64,000 bases of DNA from Anthonomus grandis grandis (taxonomy: Eukaryota; Arthropoda; Insecta; Coleoptera; Curculionidae). Where the stretch lies: contig NC_065548.1 in NCBI RefSeq assembly GCF_022605725.1, positions 41,037,131 to 41,101,130 on the forward strand. The letters are read 5' to 3'. The position numbers were made by a program, and so were the translations under genes. The notes beneath the pieces were generated by a model. It worked only from the letters and a program-made list of their open reading frames with translations. It was not told where the DNA came from and did no database searches. Of this stretch, positions 48,400 through 59,169 are shown in pieces (positions within the stretch are counted from its first letter, which is position 1; each line of letters starts with the position of its first letter).

Positions 48400-49050
48400 A
48401 ATTCTTAATCTACACATACCACTATGCACTTTACCGCTCTCGCACTTATCGCCATATCGTCCACTTCCAGCACTAGGTACTCTATTACGTTGTACACCTA
48501 AATTTCCGCTACTTTGACTGGTTAACGCCCTAGAGGTACAATTTGCTCCACCAACTGTATAAAAACGATGATTTCGTTGTGTGACAAGAAAACTTCTTCA
48601 GGTTCACTCTTAATTAATGTATTTGTCACTTTAGTATCGGCTTCTTGATGACGAGCTAATATAAATGGCTTTTCAAAGGTCAAGGAAGCCATTTTCTCTT
48701 CAAAAACCCTTTCTAAAATAGAACCTTTTTCAAGCCCCATAATATATTTATCTCGTAACACTGTTAATAAGTCAGTATTTTTAAACTCGCTTTTTGAAGC
48801 TAACTATCGGATCCGTGCTGCCCATTCTTGCATTGCATTGTAAAACTCTTGTCTTTCTGAAAACGCCAACTTTGTTGATGTAAAATGTGTATTAAAACAG
48901 CTTAAAAGGTAATTTAGATCCTTGTCTTCTGACTTGTGTGGTATGCACAAACTGCACAATAACTGGTAACTACTTTCCAAACAGCTATTAAGAAATATAG
49001 TGTTTTTTATTTCATCTTAAGTAACAATATTAGCTATATAAAACTGCAAA
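48400..49050 (-). pseudogene. Gypsy 1 gag remnant with zinc-knuckle
   Basis: The open minus-strand stretch 48761-48522 reads LRDKYIMGLEKGSILERVF and LTFEKPFILARHQEA, the usual capsid C-terminus of Gypsy gag (LRDRFVxGL...). Further on (about 48480-48400) a cysteine-containing stretch KCESGKVHSGMCRLR looks like a decayed CCHC knuckle. The N-terminal part is not legible. Confidence 0.6.
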
Positions 49051-49172
49051 AGCTGGTTTTTATATACACGCCTGTCACAAACACTTGGATTAAATTTACG
49101 TAAATGTCCTATAAAGACATTTTTTACTTTTCTATATCCCCCGTATACTATACACTTCTAATTCATTGCCAA

Positions 49173-49392
49173 TGTAATATCTTAATTCGGAAATAATACG
49201 CGTTATATTTTTCCAGATAACATCTTTATATTAATCTTCATATTACACTAAAATTTTAACGTACGTACGATATAAAAAGTCAACAATGTATAAAAAGTGA
49301 ATTTCTAAGAAAATAGATTTTATCAAGTGACTTAGTTTACTTATCATAACTACGTACGTTAATACCAGACTTAATTTATTTAATATATTCCA
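49173..49392 (-). repeat. 5' LTR of Gypsy element 1
   Basis: 220 bases, direct copy of 43335-43572. An 89-codon open stretch over this LTR and beyond is not a gene. Directly inside it the minus strand reads ttggcaatgaattag, the place of the primer site. Confidence 0.82.
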
Positions 49393-49775
49393 GATATAAT
49401 TAAGCGACTTCGAGAAAATCGCTAATAAATGAAGAAGTAACATTATTAAACTCAATGAAACTATCAAATTAGAAAAAACGAAGTAAGCTGTGACTGCTCT
49501 ATTTGTTGTCAAATCAAATTAATTTTTTCGAAAAAATGAGAAAACGGTAATTTTAGATTTTTTCACAGCTAAATAGATGCTGTTCTAGATTTTGAAATTT
49601 TTCATTGGAAACATAAGATACGGGCCATTATTAGGCTAAGTCCGCCAGAATCCTCCCCTAAAATTGATTTTACACCAGTTTTGGGACGGAAAATGTCAAA
49701 AAGACCTAAAAAAATAGGAACTTGCAAGTTTTCAAAAGACTTGATACATAATTATAGTCTAACTCTAATTTTACT

Positions 49776-51199
49776 CGCGGTGACTGTGATTTAATTGTTT
49801 TCAATGTAAAAACTGACTAAACAATTAAAACTGAATAAAATGTCACAATACGCGTCCCTTTTAAAGCCCCAGGGAATAATTTAGAAATATTTAGAATTTC
49901 GTTCATTGTTTTGACCGAAAGAGAACAATAATTTCAAGAAAATACTGACAGTTAAAGCAAGCAAGTTGACAAGTTCAAGAAATTGTAAAATGCAAATATT
50001 TATTATAATATAACCTAACTTGAGCCAAACTAGAGCCCTTAAATAAGATGAACTACTTAAAAAGTAAACACTACAGATAAAAAATATTAAACAAAACGTA
50101 AGCAGAACCTTAAATAAATCCTACAAATTAACTTTAACTCTAAATATGAATAAAATAGCACAAAAACTTGTAAAATAATTAACATATTTACATTTTCATA
50201 TTAATATTTATTTGACGCTATTTAATTCAAATTAAAAAATTACCAGCTCGAAGAAAACCGGAGGTTGATGGTAAGAACCATTCGCCTCTTAGCTGTTTTT
50301 TTCCTTGTATCTAAAATATGTATTCTTTTGGTGGAAATCATAGGATTCCTAAGGTAAAAAAATGTAGTTGTGCAGCAAATCATTTACTGGTCAGCAATAC
50401 TCGTAGGCCCCCTACTGCAAGAGCCTGTAATAAGTATGGTACGTTCTAAATTGTATAATTATATTTTGAATGATTTAGAAGAAAATAAGCTTTTTAATCG
50501 AAATTAACTTATAATTCTTAACGATATGTTATATAATATAAAATAAATGTTATATAAAATAAATAACCTATTCATAAAAAATCAAAATTATTCAATTTCC
50601 ATACATAAATCTTTCTTCTAAGAGAGAAGGATAATGCTCCACCTGCGTCGATTCCCCTCTTGCACTGGCTTGTTTTGTCCTCAACTTTATTTGACTTAGG
50701 TCGAACAATGGTCAGTGGTAAGTAGAAGAAATACTATCTTTTTTTTATAAACTTGTGATTTAGATTTATTGTTTCAACTAAATACATTGATGCCGCAGCA
50801 AAGACCTTTGTCAACTGGGCTTGTATATGTTATTACATATTTACTTTCTGCATCTCATCTGAATAAAGAACACATTTAAAGTAATAATTTTTTTACATCT
50901 TTAATATTAACTACTTAATAAAAAAAATATATATTAACCAATTTGTTGAAGTAAACACAACTTTGAAATTAACCTATTTTCATAAATAACGCCAACATAT
51001 ACAAAACATATTAACTTAAAAAAATATTGCCTTCCCACCATATTATGGAGCAGCCAAAAATACAGTGAATAGGTTCACAGCTCTATACTATCAAACATTC
51101 TGTCAAGAAATGATGAGAAAGATTGATATTTACGATAATTTTTTTGAAAGACACAAATTATATATTTAGGAAAGAGGGCGGAAATTAAACTTTGAGCAT
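49776..51199. other. spacer, no feature supported
   Basis: AT-rich. The part near 51000-51199 may be the last codons and 3' region of the Gypsy 2 integrase; no LTR could be paired. Confidence 0.35.
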
Positions 51200-52000
51200 A
51201 GGTGGTGTTTTGAAATGGCCCAATACTCTATATTTATTAAATAATATATTATGTACGTTTTCATGGATGGCCGATCGATAAGTTAGCAGAAACAAACGAA
51301 AAAATCTATCCCAGTTTCTTTGATAGCTAGAGGCCAAATACCGATAAATGGTCCTATTTTTTCATTTCACCACTCCATCTAAATTCGGGTATAACGCAGT
51401 AGTTTTTATTTTCTTGAACCCAGCATCTCATAGCTCTTCTAGACTAAAACCGGATGCAAAATTTTGCTTTTGTTTGAATGTAGCACCAAATCGGCAGATT
51501 TGTTCTCTTATCCAGACGTAAGTGATAGTAGAGATTTCTTGGTACATCTCAGGGTATGTCTCAACCCATTTGCTGAAGTAGTCCATCACAACCATCATGT
51601 ATTTATTCCCTGCTTCTGATTCAGAAAGCGGACCCGCAACATCAATAGCAATCCTTTGAAACCTTTTACGTTGTACCGACATATCAAGGCCTCCTGCTTT
51701 CTCTGCGGACTATTATTTTCCGCACATATAACGCATTTTCTGCACTAGTTCTTTACGTCTACTTTCCTATTAACTTAGTAAAATATCTCCCTTACTTTTA
51801 TCAGAGTTTTTGTTACTCCAAGGTATTCTCCTGATACACCGGCAGGGATTTTCTGTAGCTCCGAAATCCGACATTAATGCACAACGATTTACATTCTTTC
51901 CTTTTTACTGTGGTCAATATTTTTCAATAGATGCTGGTCAAACATTTTCTGCCCCAAGAGTTCATATTCCAACATCAGAGAGTTCCATTGTGATCTAAAT
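51200..52000 (-). pseudogene. Gypsy 2 integrase remnant
   Basis: Minus strand: KTLIKVREIFY, RKCVICAENNSPQRK (HHCC zinc-binding part), then the open stretch 51682-51428 with FQRIAIDVAGPLSE (first catalytic Asp) and YMMVVMDYFSKWVETYP; further on KTTALYPNLDGVV and RNWDRFFRLFLLTYRSAIHE. A deletion removed the second catalytic box (SDQGxxF), and the catalytic Glu of GxxE is not visible (DGVVK). Confidence 0.75.
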
Positions 52001-52669
52001 TAATTGAATTGACTTCTTCCCTTTCCTTATACAGGTTAAGACTATCTAGATATAGGAATGATCCTCTTGGTCCCTTCCCATAGATAAGATTCCCATATTA
52101 TCGACGATGGTGGTTTTTAACAACTGAAAATCTTTCTTCTCTGTTAGCTGAAAATGCCTGCAATTCTTTGAACAAGGTCTGATAGAGCTTTTACATTTTC
52201 ATAGATTGTAATTTTCATCGATTTTCAGTATCAAATTCAACTCGCTTTCTACTTGACCCTCTGAATTTTTAAAGTGAAAACGTTGTGTATGCTGCAGCTT
52301 CCTTCTTTGGTGTGCTTTAGACTAGTGCCCGATGACGAGACCATCTCTTTATTTATTTCAGAATGGCTTCGCGGTTGATATCCATAGCTCTAATTTATCG
52401 AAGTATTGTGGAAACTGCAGAGCACTGTCCTACCTCCATGCCCTTCTTTAACAGCATAAGATAATTGACATTTATTTTCCTCACACGAATATTCTTTTCA
52501 GCGCATTCAGGGGCCTTTCTGACTGCTACCCCTTTACTAACACCCTCGTCATGCATTGCAGGTTCGAAAGTGACTATATAATCGTCCGTGGCCAATGCAG
52601 GTCTCTAGAATGATCTTGCTCTATTTTGGTATCAAGGCTTTCTTTAATATGACTCGAACACTCTAATCC

Positions 52670-53000
52670 CTTTTACGATGCAAAACATTTTACTCATCGT
52701 CTATCTTCAGGACTCCCTACTTAAAGCTTAACTCAAAGTCCTTAGTGGCCATTAGGTCTATTCCAATTATTACGTTATCCTCAATCTCAGCCTTTATAAT
52801 AGGATGCTCAAATGTGGCTTTTTCTATGGTCAGTATGACATCTATTTCTCCGTGGAGATTTGCTCAATCACCCGTCAGTTTCGTCGACGCCATTTTGATT
52901 GCCAAACTTTACTGTATTAGGACCGCTGCGGATTTTCTTATGTTAGGTCTTATAATTGTCTTTGTCACACCTGTATCCAGTAGCCTGTATTCACAGTACG
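52670..53000 (-). pseudogene. Gypsy 2 protease remnant
   Basis: Minus strand reads LLDTGVTKTIIRPNIRKS with an intact catalytic DTG, then STKLTGD, NLHGEIDVILTI and NVIIGIDLMATKDFELSF, where IIGIDLM is the second conserved protease loop (IIGxDFL). Two stops. Confidence 0.65.
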
Positions 53001-53149
53001 GAGAGTTCCATCCACATACGCGTTAACAAAAACACTGTTGCTATAGTGCTATAGCGACGAGACCTGGGCGGTATTTATTTTTACACGAGCTTACTGAATA
53101 TAGGTCGACGACTGTCTTTTCACGTGGATCTTTTTCAGATTTCCGGTTT

Positions 53150-53885
53150 GGCGGGATTGCAACTAGCACCTTCTGGACAGTGTTTTCTTATGTGACCTGC
53201 CTTGCCACATTTCCACTTCAGGTTCTGTCGGCTACGTCCTCTAGTCGTCTCCCTTATATATGACCGATTTCTCAAAGTTGTCCTCTCCTGAAATCGTTTG
53301 CGGATGATGAGCCTGGCCCTTATTTATGTTCTTAGCAGCGTCGAATTCAAGGGCCCATGCTAATGGATCTACTAGCTTGGGTGGATATGCTAGTAGTAAG
53401 ACCTGTCTCATTTGGTCATCGCGAAGTCCATCCGAGAATGCTTGTACTTCCAAACAATCAATGATCCTTTCCTGGACATCTGGATTTGCCAGTTAAACCA
53501 AACGTGCAATATCGGCTTCAAATTCTTGTAAGAACTCTCCTGACTTTTGGCACCGCTTTTCAGCTGCGTGTAGAAGACATGTTCCAAGTGAGACTGTAAC
53601 GCATTTCCATATACCTGATTAGTTGGACTTTTTCTTCTGAAAATATTCTGTGTAGTGTGGCAGCAGCATTTTCTCTTAAAGCCAATATAAGGGAAGCAGC
53701 CTTCTCCCTGGATGACCAACCATTTTCCTTTTGCAGCCGCTTCAAACTAATAAATTTTTTATCTTTTAACCTGGCAGAGTTCTCTTTTGGACTCTCTATA
53801 AATACACTTTTTAAATTGGCATTATTTTCCAAAACCTTTTTCTCCAACCTGGCATAATTCTCTCATCATTTGTCATTCGCACCTG
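53150..53885 (-). pseudogene. Gypsy 2 gag with CCHC zinc knuckle
   Basis: Minus strand: the open stretch from 53847 has a lysine-rich start and NGWSSREKAASLILALREN (capsid, usually W...KA..LxxALRG); after a frameshift come LEVQAFSDGLRD-type residues (53453 down: VQAFSDGLRDDQMRQ) and, near 53200, WKCGKAGHIRKHC, a CCHC zinc knuckle whose first Cys is decayed. Two frameshifts. Confidence 0.7.
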
Positions 53886-54926
53886 CAAAAACAAAGTAGT
53901 TTGAGTCATCGCTTTTCTCGAGTAATGCGTTAGGCAGCAGGTCCGCAAGTCCACTTTATTTTCCGTCCTATTACAGTCCCTTTCCGATTCAGCAACTTTT
54001 GAACAGCACCTGGCACCTGTGTAGCATTTTTCTCATTTGATAGGTATGTATTAAAACTAAGAAAAACTATTTAGACAAAAATACGATCCCTTACGACTGC
54101 TAGAGATATTGATTTTTACTGTATTTATTTACAACTACCTAAATCTCGCGCCATTATTCCGAACTGATAACTCTAAACTGATAACTGCCTACTATCGAGG
54201 ACGCTGTTTCTCATATACTTGGCAGAACGTTGTTCCGGAAGACTCCCACTTAAACTTCGAGATGTCGTGCGGTGTACCACTTGTGTCGTTGCGGAATGAC
54301 GGAGAATCAGGTGGTTTCTCGGTGTTTACAATATCGTTGCAGTAATAACGGTGTTGGGAGATGACAAAGTTCCGAAATAATCAGATTAGAATATTTTATA
54401 GAACTATTTATAGAATCACATATTCAAAAAAGACTTATCTAAAAAACAATAAACAACAATAAATCATACGTTTTGAACAGTAATTTTACGTATGAAATGA
54501 GAGTGACTGAGTTTACAGCATTTCCGAGAAAGTCAGTTGAACTATTTAAATGTATTCTCTAGATCAGTGGTATGTAATAGTAAGAACATTACAATGCAAG
54601 CAGCCATATTCAGTCATTGAGCTCAAAATGATATACCCGATTTAAAAAACTTACAATTTAACTAGAAAAAAAATCAATACAGCCAAAAAGTATAGTGAAA
54701 GCAGAATGAAACTATTAAAACTCTTTTAAGTTAATTTAATTTTAAATGTTTTTTTTAAAAGATGGACCTTTATTTCAAAAATATATTAATTTTTTATATT
54801 TAATAGAAGGAAGAAATTCATTAAATGCTAGAAAAGTTACTTTTATACAGCTGTGCCTGCTATACCTTTATGTAAAAAAAATAGGACCACCTTCAGTGTC
54901 TTTGCTAAAACAAGACAATATTAGGC
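53886..54926. other. spacer between two Gypsy elements
   Basis: No recognisable coding content. May include the unidentified 5' LTR of Gypsy 2. Confidence 0.35.
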
Positions 54927-55292
54927 TGTAGTAAGTATAAGTATAGTAATAAAAGTATTAAGTTATGTATTATATTTAGAATAAAAGAATTGCAATTATT
55001 TCTTATTTTTTTATCATACGGTAGGTACCTACATTCTTAGATATGTTATTATATTTATAGATTAGTCAATATCCTATCAAGGGTTCATGCCAGTTCACGC
55101 GCTATGTATGTCAACCAATTTGGTAATATGCTTATTTAATAATTATATTGTTAACTTATGTGTAATAGTTTAGGCTAAGCAATTTTGTGTGCTTCTGTAC
55201 CAAATTATTATATTTTTGAATATACTTAGATTTTGGTCATGTTTTAGACCAGTCGTTTTAATTGAAACTCCTTAACCTTCTACATTATTACA
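54927..55292 (+). repeat. 5' LTR of Mdg1/412-like Gypsy element
   Basis: 366 bases from TGTAGTAAG to ...ATTATTACA. The first 205 bases recur at 63796-64000, including ttcatgccagttcacgcgct. Confidence 0.88.
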
Positions 55293-55309
55293 TGGCGACC
55301 CTGTTACTT
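55293..55309 (+). other. primer-binding-like site
   Basis: tggcgaccctgttactt follows the LTR end directly. TGGCGACC is the usual start of the primer site in many Gypsy elements. Confidence 0.7.
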
Positions 55310-55350
55310 TCGAATTTTGTTTTGAAAATGGAAGAAAATAATTAGAAATA

Positions 55351-55574
55351 ATGGGAGGTCAACAGTCAAAAGAAGAGTTATTGCACAAGCTGGTAATAGT
55401 CGAGGACAAACTAATGAGGCTAAGACGGGCTTTGGAACCATCCCAGATATTTTAACCGTTATTTTGCTGGGTTTGATGATTGCTTTTCTGGGATGGTACA
55501 TTTTTGTTCGCTGCAAAAAGTCAGTAGAAAGGAAGATCCAGAAAGAAATATCCAGGAGCCGAGAAGTGGTTTAA
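55351..55574 (+). pseudogene. small membrane-protein ORF ahead of gag, one frameshift
   Basis: It begins MGGQQSKE, with Gly at position 2 as in N-myristoylated proteins. After one missing base the frame continues AQAGNSRGQTNEAK, then a hydrophobic helix TVILLGLMIAFLGWYIFV, then a basic tail RCKKSVERKIQKEISR and a stop at 55574. About 74 residues in all. A short ORF of this build ahead of gag is something I associate with some Mdg1/412-like elements of insects; its role is unknown to me. It is not env: too short and in the wrong place. Confidence 0.55.
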
Positions 55575-55672
55575 TTTTTTAGGTTATGGTTAAAGAAGTC
55601 TGATGGAATGGTATATTATGGAATGGAATTAGTAATTATTGGAGCAAAATAGTATAAAATGGTATATATGGA

Positions 55673-57009
55673 ATGTCAAAGGAAGGTGATGAATTTACAT
55701 GTTTACTGGAGAAACTAAAAGTAGAATACCGAAATTTAAAAAAAGACAATTTGGAATGACAAAGTAGTATCGAGGTAACAGATAGGAAGAAAAACAAAGT
55801 TGATAATTTTAAGTTAAAATTTATTAGTATTAGGGATAATTTTAATAAGGAACTGCATGACCCAAAAATTTTAGACATAGTAAAATCTTACGTAGCTGAT
55901 GTAGATAGGTATTTTAAGGCACTTTATAGTATTATTGATGAAAGATTAGCACAAATTACTTCCATCGCTATACAAAGTAAAGTAGATTTTGAACTCGAAG
56001 CATCTAATTCTGAAGCACAAATTAAAATGGCTGAGAAATTTGATCTTAAAACTGCAGCAGGTTTAATTCCAATTATTAATGGCGCTGAAAATGTAACTAA
56101 GCAGATAATAGATGTCATTGAAATGTATGATTCTCTTTTAGATGCTGAGGGAAAAAAACTACTAACGACCTATGTGTTGAAAACGCGACTTTCGGAAAAT
56201 GCTAAAATTAGACTTAAACAAACCTATGCCTCTAACGCTCCTTTAGTTTTAGATTTAAAAAACATTTTATTTCAAAAAAATCTTCGGCTATAATATCTTT
56301 TAAGTTAAATAGTGAAAAATAAAAGTCAAAATCGATAGATGAATTTGGGAGGACATTGGAAGAATTATTAGTTGATCTCAGTTTAACGCAAGTTAATGGT
56401 ATTGAACAAAATATCCAGGTTTTAAGACCTGTTAATGAAAAAATTGCAATTAATTCCTTTGCCAACGGGTTAAATAACCATGAATTAAGGACTATTATTA
56501 AAGCTCGAAATTACTCAACTTTAAATGATGCCATTAGCGGTGCGATAAATGAAGAAATATCTTTAAGTAGTTCAAGAGAAATTTTTCATTTCAGATCAAA
56601 TAATAATGCAACCTTTTCTAGAGGTTCCTATAGAGGAAATAATCATGGAGGAAACTCACAAACTCGAAGTTCTTTTAGAAATTTTCCAAGAAATAATTTT
56701 CATAATAATTCAAATTTCCATAATTCATATAAAGCAAACTCGAATACAAACAATCAGTTTTATAACAGTCGGAAAAATCGACATATTTCTAATTTAAGCA
56801 CTTTTAATAGATCAAATTTCAATAATAGATTTAACCGAGGAAGCGGCCGTGTGAGTCATAATAATGGCCAGCGCGGATATTTTATACAGAGTGCTAACGA
56901 TAACACAACCACAAGTAATGTAAATAATACAATGAACCCAAGAGGCCATGGTAGCGAAAATACTAATTCAAATATAAATAGTTCAAATCAGTTGTTTTTT
57001 CGAGGCTAA
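55673..57009 (+). pseudogene. gag, Mdg1/412 type
   Basis: From ATG at 55673 (MSKEGDEFTCLLEKLK) with one TGA near codon 29, the frame runs through FDLKTAAGLIPIINGAE, DVIEMYDSLLDAEGKKL and YVLKTRLSENAKIRLKQTY to 56293; a frameshift then leads to EFGRTLEELLVDLSL and NEKIAINSFANGLNNHELRT and on to 57009. This is the conserved Mdg1/412 capsid. The C-terminal 130 residues are Asn, Arg, Gly and Phe rich (RGSYRGNNHGG), with no CCHC knuckle, and probably bind RNA. Confidence 0.8.
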
Positions 57010-57714
57010 AGAAAATATAGATAATATTCATACACCAAAACTAAATGGCTTAAATTATATTATAGTTAATTATTATGGTAGCAAATTAAAACTTTTATTA
57101 GACACGGGTGCTACTGTTAGTGTAATTTAAAAAAAATATGTTGACAAATCTGAAACCACTATTTATTCAGAGAGAATTAAAATAAACGGAATTTCTGGTT
57201 CTTTGATTTCGAAAGGTTCAGTCAACGTAGGGTTCAAGGTCAATAATATAAACGTGTGTCATACGTTTTTGCTAATTAATTGCTTTGATAATAATATTCA
57301 TGGTTTATATTTTTTCCTTACATATTGTGCTAACATAGATTTTGAAAAATTTGCATTTTCTTTTTACTATAATGACAACAAAATAACAATACCTATGCAA
57401 AGCGAGTACGAAATATTGACGTTAATTCCAAAACGTACAAAAATAATAAAATATCTTAATATCGAAAATAATAATAAAGATTAGGTTGTTTTTGCAGACG
57501 AAGCAAGCGAAGGTATTTTTATAGGAAATGCAATAGTTCGCCCCGAATCAAATATGACACCTGTTAAGTTTCTTAACGTACGCGACCAAGATATTATTTT
57601 AAAGAATTTTAAACCAAAAATTTATTTACTCGAAAGTTATGATTTATGCAATTTTGGAAATAGCGATAATTTGTCTGTTAGTCGAGTAGAACAATTATTA
57701 AAATTAATTAATTT
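57010..57714 (+). pseudogene. pol N-terminus: aspartic protease and linker to RT
   Basis: In the frame after gag: KLKLLLDTGATVSVI with the catalytic DTG at 57101-57109, a stop right after, then NGISGSLISKGSVNV and ANIDFEKFAFSFYYND. After another stop near 57482 the linker reads EASEGIFIGNAIVRPES and LSVSRVEQLLKLINL up to the insertion at 57715. Its reading frame resumes at 60812 with HLNKKEKFDLQRICAKYSDVF. Confidence 0.75.
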
Positions 57715-58373
57715 AGTAGAGCCGCATAGGGCGAAAAAAAGTGGTTCGCGTGCCAAACGGTGATCAAAGCAATCAACATATAGAGGTTAGTTAGTATTAA
57801 GTTACTGATTACAAAAAATAATGTTGCCCTTCCCCACCCCCGCGTCTCTCATCCCCCAACCCCTAAAATGTTTTTTTTTAATTGTTAATATCTCGGATAT
57901 CAATAGAGATAGAATAAAAAAATTTTTTCTGTTATTTTCACAAGTGCGAGGGGCATAACAAATGTTATATTGACTGAATTAATATCACGAAAACTAAATG
58001 AGATATAAAAATATAGTGCATGATTACTTATTACACATTTTTCTTTTGTAAATATTTTGAAAACAAGTTACCTTCTCGGAAAAAAGGTTAAAATAAAAGT
58101 TTTTGCAAATTTCATAAGCTTTTTAGAAATGTATATTAATGGGGGTAAAATCACTTCCTCCCCTAAAAATTTTCAAAATATAAATTCGCGCTGTTGGTCG
58201 GTAAAAGGGGTGTTATATAAAGGTGGCACAAACAATATACATATTGTATTATACCTACCTAATTATATAATGGCTAACAAATTAAAAACCTTTTTTAACC
58301 CCACCCCTCGCTCCAACCCCCAACTCCCAGCCCCAGCTTGAATTTTTTTTTGCAAATAAGAACAAAGAAAAAA

Positions 58374-58396
58374 GCTCGTATTTCGCGAATACGAGC
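58374..58396. repeat. short perfect hairpin sequence
   Basis: Nine-base arms gctcgtatt and aatacgagc surround tcgcg. It sits inside the inverted-repeat element, upstream of the Cys-rich gene remnant. Confidence 0.6.
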
Positions 58397-58559
58397 AGGT
58401 CTCTATTTTTAATTTCATAATAAATATATGATCAAAGAAAAATAATTATTAGAAAATCTAGGCACCGTACAAATAACTCATAGTAGTTTCATTTACCCGA
58501 AACACATTACATTTTCACATCAGCAGCACAAACAGCAGCTGGAAAGTGAGTAGCTCCCT

Positions 58560-58920
58560 CCAACCCAAAGTTCACTATTACCAGCTTTACGAAGAGCCCG
58601 ATTACAGGCATATATTTGGATAAATGCCCATAAAAAAACTCAAGTAGAATTAGAACCAACTGAGTATGGCTGGCGAAAAGAAGAGAATGTGTTTCTACCA
58701 GTTCTCTCTGGTCTACCAAATGTTGCGCCAAATGAAATTTTAAATTATACTCATGTGCCTGCAAAAAAAATAGATGCACCACAAAACAGTGCAAGTGTGT
58801 TCAAAATAAACTTCAATGCACGGAGTTTTGTATGTGTGTGGACGAACTCTGTGAGAACCACAACTCTTTTGAAAATGAGAGTTCTGATGATGAATATTTT
58901 TTTTTTACCTGTAAAGTAAT
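58560..58920 (+). pseudogene. cysteine-rich C-terminus of a transposon protein
   Basis: Plus strand: RARLQAYIWINAHKKT-like residues around 58590-58630 (AYIWINAHKKTQVELEP), then TEYGWRKEENVFLPVL and LPNVAPNEILNYTH. One frame over, from 58752, CACKKNRCTTKQCKC and QCTEFCMCVDELCEN follow, and an acidic tail FENESSDDEYF. The dense CxC pattern resembles a TSO1/CXC-type zinc-binding module. I recall such AYIW..TEYGW..CxC tails from uncharacterised insect proteins of transposon origin, but do not know the enzyme they belong to. N-terminal part missing. Confidence 0.5.
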
Positions 58921-59169
58921 TTTTAGTTTTTTATGTGCAATTTATTATACCAATCTGTACTTATTAAAGTAATAAATAAATGTGTTTTTTTTATTAAAAA
59001 AAAGAGATGGGAGGAGGTGGTATTAGTTTGGGTTAAAGGGGAGTTAGGTTTCTCGGTTTCTAATTCAACTACAAAAAAATTAAATTGCCTACATCAATAG
59101 TTTCCGAGATTTAAAAAGTTTACCCCTTTGGGGGGAGTGGAAGTGACTCAAACGTAGATGGAGGGGAAA

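Larger units (their letters stand above)
43335..49392 (-). mobile_element. Gypsy LTR retrotransposon (minus strand), decayed, with nested insertions
   Basis: Direct repeats 43335-43572 and 49173-49392 begin TGTAATAT and end CA, and are flanked outside by GATAT (43330-43334, 49393-49397). Between them, reading the minus strand from right to left, are gag, protease, RT, RNase H and integrase remnants in Gypsy order. A LINE (46290-48066), itself carrying a mariner derivative, interrupts it between protease and RT. Confidence 0.85.
43103..49775. mobile_element. inverted-repeat (MITE-like) element split by a Gypsy insertion
   Basis: About 230 bases at 43103-43334 match the reverse complement of 49500-49775 (shared cattttccgtcccaaaa, ggcccctatcttat versus ggcccgtatcttat, gaaaaaatctaaaat). 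The Gypsy element 43335-49392 lies between them, flanked by GATAT duplications. Removing it leaves an element of roughly 0.6 kb made mostly of its two inverted arms. No transposase; exact tips and target duplication not established. Confidence 0.6.
51200..53885 (-). mobile_element. Gypsy LTR retrotransposon 2 (minus strand), RT deleted
   Basis: Gag, zinc knuckle, protease and integrase are found in order on the minus strand, but between about 52330 and 52030, where RT and most of RNase H should be, only a few hundred bases remain. No LTR pair could be identified on either side. Distinct from the other two Gypsy elements in the window by its gag and protease sequences. Its GC content is higher than that of its surroundings. 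Confidence 0.7.

Noticed and set aside
49243..49512. 89-codon minus-strand open stretch
   Set aside because: Spans the Gypsy 1 LTR and flanking inverted arm, so it cannot be a gene of either.
58057..58341. 94-codon plus-strand open stretch
   Set aside because: Lies in the sub-terminal repeat region of the inverted-repeat element; ends in Pro-rich low complexity with no motif.
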